Assembly: GCA_002279765.1 (NCBI GenBank)
Contig: NCCR01000116.1
Coordinates: 1 to 26,382, forward strand
Direction of reading: 5' to 3'
Length of the DNA: 26,382 bases
Source of the DNA: Verrucomicrobia bacterium 12-59-8
GTDB lineage: Bacteria; Verrucomicrobiota; Verrucomicrobiae; Verrucomicrobiales; Verrucomicrobiaceae
The notes beneath the pieces were generated by a model that saw only the letters and a list, made by a program, of their open reading frames with translations, did not search any database and had not been told where the DNA came from. The translations under genes were made by a program, and so were the position numbers. Positions 23,914 to 26,382 of the stretch are shown one piece after another (within the stretch, counting starts at the first letter, position 1; each line of letters opens with the position of its first letter).

Positions 23914-24801
23914 TTACTGCGGCCAGTAGATGGCGATCTTCTTTTTCAGGAAGTCCACACTGCGTGCGAGCTGCTCCATGCCATCCACACCATCCTCGAT
24001 GCTGATCCAGCCGTTGAAGCCTTTGCTCTTCAGCTCGGTGAAAATCGCATTATAGTCATTGAGGCCTTTGCCGATCTCGCCATGACGCAGACGCTTCGCA
24101 TAGCCCTGCGCGCCGCCTTCTTCTTTGCGCAGATCTTCGATGGTGCCTTCCGCCAGATAGCGGTCGCTCGCATGCATGGTCACGACTCGGTGTGAGACGC
24201 GCTTCAGCAGCTCAATCGGATCCTCGCCCGCGAGGTAGGTGTTGGAAGGATCATAGTTCACACCGAAGTTCGGGTGATTCACCGCATCCACGAGTTTGCA
24301 GAAGACATCCATCTTCTGGGCGAATTCGGGATACTCCCAGAAGTCATCCTTGTAGTGATTCTCAATGATCAGCGTGATGCCGCGCTCCTGCGCATAAGGC
24401 AGGCAGGCATAGATCGATTCAGCAGCCAGTTTCACGCCTTCATCGAGTGTCAGCTCGGGACGACGTTGTCCGCTGAGCACGCGGCAGTACGATCCGCCGA
24501 GCGTATGCGTCATGTCGATCCACCGTTTCTGCTTGGCGATCTCCTTCTCGCGGAACGCTGCGTCCGGGTGGGTGAAGTCGGGCGAGCAGCACATCATCGG
24601 GATCACCTTGCCGGTGTCCTCAACTTCCTTGCGGAAGCGCGGCCAGTTGCTCTCATCGGACATCTCCAGAAAGCCGGCATACCATTCGAGTCCTTGCACA
24701 TCGAGCTTGGAGGCGAGCTGAATCCATTCGGAGACGGTCATAGTTCCTTCTTTGCAGAGGGCTTGCATGAAGGCTTTGGGGAAGGCGGCGAGTTTGGGCA
24801 T
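23914..24801 (-). CDS. Sugar phosphate isomerase/epimerase-family TIM barrel, cytoplasmic
   Basis: A 295-aa protein without a leader, unlike the two exported barrels in the window. AP_endonuc_2/xylose isomerase-like motifs: Glu147 in LIIENHYKDD, Asp184/Asn187 in NYDPSNTYLAGEDP, His210/Asp213 in TMHASDRY, HGEIGKGLNDY at 240-250, and Glu269 in WISIEDG. These match sugar 3-epimerases and inosose-type isomerases. ATG 24801 is chosen because the upstream extension (to 24903) is only the shadow of the SDR gene; it starts 5 bp after the SDR stop. The tight pairing with an SDR and an FAD oxidoreductase suggests oxidation, epimerisation and phosphorylation of a released sugar or its keto form; the exact substrate is unknown. 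Confidence 0.88.
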   Translation of the reverse strand: MPKLAAFPKAFMQALCKEGTMTVSEWIQLASKLDVQGLEWYAGFLEMSDESNWPRFRKEVEDTGKVIPMMCCSPDFTHPDAAFREKEIAKQKRWIDMTHTLGGSYCRVLSGQRRPELTLDEGVKLAAESIYACLPYAQERGITLIIENHYKDDFWEYPEFAQKMDVFCKLVDAVNHPNFGVNYDPSNTYLAGEDPIELLKRVSHRVVTMHASDRYLAEGTIEDLRKEEGGAQGYAKRLRHGEIGKGLNDYNAIFTELKSKGFNGWISIEDGVDGMEQLARSVDFLKKKIAIYWPQ

Positions 24802-24806
24802 GGTGG

Positions 24807-25607
24807 TTATTTGGAGGGAATGGTTGAGCTGTCCTTGGGTGGATTGCGGCCGATGAAGGGATGCTGCTCCAAATCGAACACCTGGCCGCTGATCGGCCCG
24901 CATTCATCAGCGAGCAGCCAGGCGGCGCAGGCGGCGATCTCGTCGGGCCAGAGGATGCGCCCGGCGGGGGCATAGACCTTGGGCAGATCGGCATACCAGT
25001 CTTCGCGGAGTCCGTGTTCGCGTTTTCGCTTCGCCTCGTTTTCCGTAAGCACCCAGCCGGGATTGATCTGGTTCACGCGCACGCCGTCTTCACGCATAAG
25101 CGTATCGCCGAGGTTGCGCGTCAGGGTCATGAGCGCACCTTTGCTGACGCTGTATGGCATGAGATTGGGCTCGCCGCTGTAGGCATTGACGCTGCCAATG
25201 TTGATGACGCTGCCGCGCGTCTCACGCAGGTACGGGAGGGCGGCCCGGGTGATGAGGTAGGGGACCACGCAGTTGATCTCCAGCATGCGGCGGAACCATG
25301 CGCCATCCGTGGTCTGGATGTTGCCCGTGCCGACCTGAGCGGCATTGTTGACCACAGCATCAATTTTCCCGAAGGCTTGGATGGCCTGCTCCACCAGCAA
25401 TTGTGGTGCTTCTTCGTCAGCGAGATCCTTGATGACGAGCGTGGCGTTTGCCGCGCCGAGCTCCGCCACTGTTTGATCTCCCAGATCTTGCTCAAGACCA
25501 TGAATGAGCACGCGTGCTCCTTCTGCGACGCAGCGTTTGGCGATGGCTTTACCGATGCCGGTGACACTGCCGGTGACGATGATGACTTTGTTTTCGAGGC
25601 GGGACAT
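24807..25607 (-). CDS. Short-chain dehydrogenase/reductase (SDR), classical
   Basis: A 266-aa classical SDR with the cofactor motif TGSVTGIG (12-19), NNAA at 87-90, and the catalytic set Asn112, Ser139 (INIGSVNAYSG), Tyr152 and Lys156 (YSVSK). INPGWVLTE follows and the C-terminal tail (QHPFIGRNPPKDS) is short. It oxidises or reduces a hydroxyl/keto group of a sugar or small alcohol using NAD(P); no acidic residue firmly sets NAD over NADP. ATG 25607 is clear. A TAA in one upstream frame ends 3 bp before it, which fits close coupling to the FAD oxidoreductase. The isomerase follows by 5 bp. Confidence 0.93.
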   Translation of the reverse strand: MSRLENKVIIVTGSVTGIGKAIAKRCVAEGARVLIHGLEQDLGDQTVAELGAANATLVIKDLADEEAPQLLVEQAIQAFGKIDAVVNNAAQVGTGNIQTTDGAWFRRMLEINCVVPYLITRAALPYLRETRGSVINIGSVNAYSGEPNLMPYSVSKGALMTLTRNLGDTLMREDGVRVNQINPGWVLTENEAKRKREHGLREDWYADLPKVYAPAGRILWPDEIAACAAWLLADECGPISGQVFDLEQHPFIGRNPPKDSSTIPSK

Positions 25608-26382
25608 GTTTTAGGATTCTGTAAAAGGACCGGAATTTTGTTGGGAGAGTCGAGGCGACAGGGATTTTCTGCTTCAAACTCATTGCGGCCGCACAACCTG
25701 CCGCCTCGCCGAGTGCCATGGCAGTCACGGTCACACGCGTCGAAGCATGCGCGCCACGAGTGGCGCTATGACAACGACCAGCCACGAGCAGGTTTTCGAT
25801 TTGCTGCGGCACGAGCGAGCGATACGGAATGTCATACGGCCCGGGCTGCACCTTTTGCGGATCAAAGTCGTTCGCACTGCCTACAACGGTTTTGTTGGGA
25901 TGGAGATCGAGATACCAGCAACCCGTAGCAATGGCATCGTCGAAGCGTCGGCCTTGCATGATTTCCTTTTCGTTCAGCACATGCTGACCGATGAGGCGGC
26001 GGGATTCGCGAACGCCAATCCACGGATAGGCTTCGAGAAAGTAGGACTCCGCAAAGGCTGGAATGTCTCGCTTCCATGCGCGGTGCATGGCCAGTGCATC
26101 GGCCCGGCCCTGCATTTCGGCCCGACTGAGATCCGCGGCATCGGTGGGATTGGCGGGGACGCGCACGCCGTGGATGTAAACCTCATCGTTGGAATACATG
26201 AACATCACGCCCGGCCCGTAGAAGTGTGGTAGTTCACCCAACTCCTGGGCTTTCACCAGAGATGCACGGCAGAGCTTGCTGATGTCTGGCACGCGCTGAA
26301 CCTTGCCGATGCGAAAATGCAGCGTGAGCGGCTGCACCTCGGCGCTTTGTTCAGTGGGCGCACCCGCTCGTGCAGCCACATC
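25549..26382 (-). CDS. FAD-dependent oxidoreductase, C-terminal part (5' end outside window)
   Basis: The frame is open to the right edge, so the N-terminal FAD-binding fold (GxGxxG) is missing. What is seen fits the FAD_oxidored (PF12831-type) family: PLTLHFRIGKV, ESRRLIGQHVL, the aromatic strand ATGCWYLDLHP, and the C-terminal FAD-contact block PYRSLVPQQIENLLVAGRCHSATRGAHASTRVTVTAMALGEAAGCAAA. These proteins oxidise a substrate with FAD and are common in sugar-catabolic loci of Verrucomicrobiota. The last 35 codons are odd: after SLKQKIP the frame runs 59 bp into the SDR gene and ends in a His/Arg-rich tail. A +1 frame would end with LSQQNSGPFTES and stop 3 bp before the SDR ATG. A frameshift in the last 60 bp of the true gene is possible. 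Confidence 0.8.
   Translation of the reverse strand, partial: DVAARAGAPTEQSAEVQPLTLHFRIGKVQRVPDISKLCRASLVKAQELGELPHFYGPGVMFMYSNDEVYIHGVRVPANPTDAADLSRAEMQGRADALAMHRAWKRDIPAFAESYFLEAYPWIGVRESRRLIGQHVLNEKEIMQGRRFDDAIATGCWYLDLHPNKTVVGSANDFDPQKVQPGPYDIPYRSLVPQQIENLLVAGRCHSATRGAHASTRVTVTAMALGEAAGCAAAMSLKQKIPVASTLPTKFRSFYRILKHVPPRKQSHHRHRQCHRHR

Larger units (their letters stand above)
15749..26382 (-). other. Probable nine-gene carbohydrate-processing operon
   Basis: Nine consecutive minus-strand genes have small gaps or overlaps: SDR to isomerase 5 bp, isomerase to SGNH/CHB_HEX protein 24 bp, an ATGA overlap into the serine hydrolase, 77 bp to the sulfatase, 51 bp to PfkB, a TAATG contact to the esterase, and 17 bp to the beta-helix protein. 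No terminator hairpin is seen between them. Five or more products are exported and three (SDR, isomerase, PfkB) are cytoplasmic. Co-transcription is inferred from spacing. The promoter is probably upstream of the right edge, with a possible internal one in the 77-bp gap. Confidence 0.6.

Noticed and set aside
24861..25928. 355-codon plus-strand frame across the SDR and FAD genes
   Set aside because: It crosses two convincing minus-strand genes; the composition is typical of an antisense frame in G+C-rich DNA.
1..26382. CRISPR array, tRNA, rRNA, IS element or attachment site
   Set aside because: No regularly spaced repeats, transposase, integrase or RNA-gene sequence was recognised by eye on either strand.

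Overview
The window looks like a chromosomal piece of a Verrucomicrobiota bacterium (Prosthecobacter/Verrucomicrobiaceae-like). This rests on the gene mix: exported sugar-isomerase-like TIM barrels, a sulfatase, a sialate O-acetylesterase, a beta-helix protein, an FAD-dependent oxidoreductase and an SDR, many with Sec or Tat leaders. No rRNA or other phylogenetic marker is present, so the assignment is inference. I recognise no tRNA, rRNA, IS element, CRISPR array or integrase.

Layout. (1) Positions 1-3703 are visibly poorer in G+C than the rest. They carry the tail of one unidentified gene coupled to a second unidentified gene on the + strand. These converge on a - strand two-component pair: a three-GAF histidine kinase and a receiver-only response regulator joined by an ATGA overlap. 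(2) Positions 3704-4258 hold no convincing gene, but contain a 9-G homopolymer and a 16-bp dyad. (3) Positions 4259-15685 are a mosaic of short units on both strands. They include a small conserved hypothetical, a Tat-exported TIM barrel, a pyrC-type dihydroorotase split by an 8-bp tandem duplication, trmO with an APH-like kinase, an exported TIM barrel with its own terminator, a DUF4892-like/OmpA protein, a YiiD-type thioesterase, a sialate O-acetylesterase and a histidine phosphatase. (4) Positions 15749-26382 are a tight, all-minus run of nine genes. In transcription order these are FAD oxidoreductase, SDR, TIM-barrel isomerase, SGNH-like/CHB_HEX protein, serine hydrolase, sulfatase, PfkB kinase, alpha/beta hydrolase and beta-helix protein.

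The minus-strand run reads as a carbohydrate-processing locus. Exported enzymes would remove sulfate and ester groups and bind or cut a polysaccharide. The cytoplasmic oxidoreductase, epimerase and kinase would then process the released sugar. No classical glycoside hydrolase and no transporter is visible in the window, so the substrate cannot be named.

The best leads are the exact 8-bp duplication that breaks pyrC, the low-GC kinase/receiver module with unidentified neighbours, the SGNH-like domain sandwiched between two CHB_HEX_C modules, and the unresolved reading frame at the FAD oxidoreductase/SDR junction.
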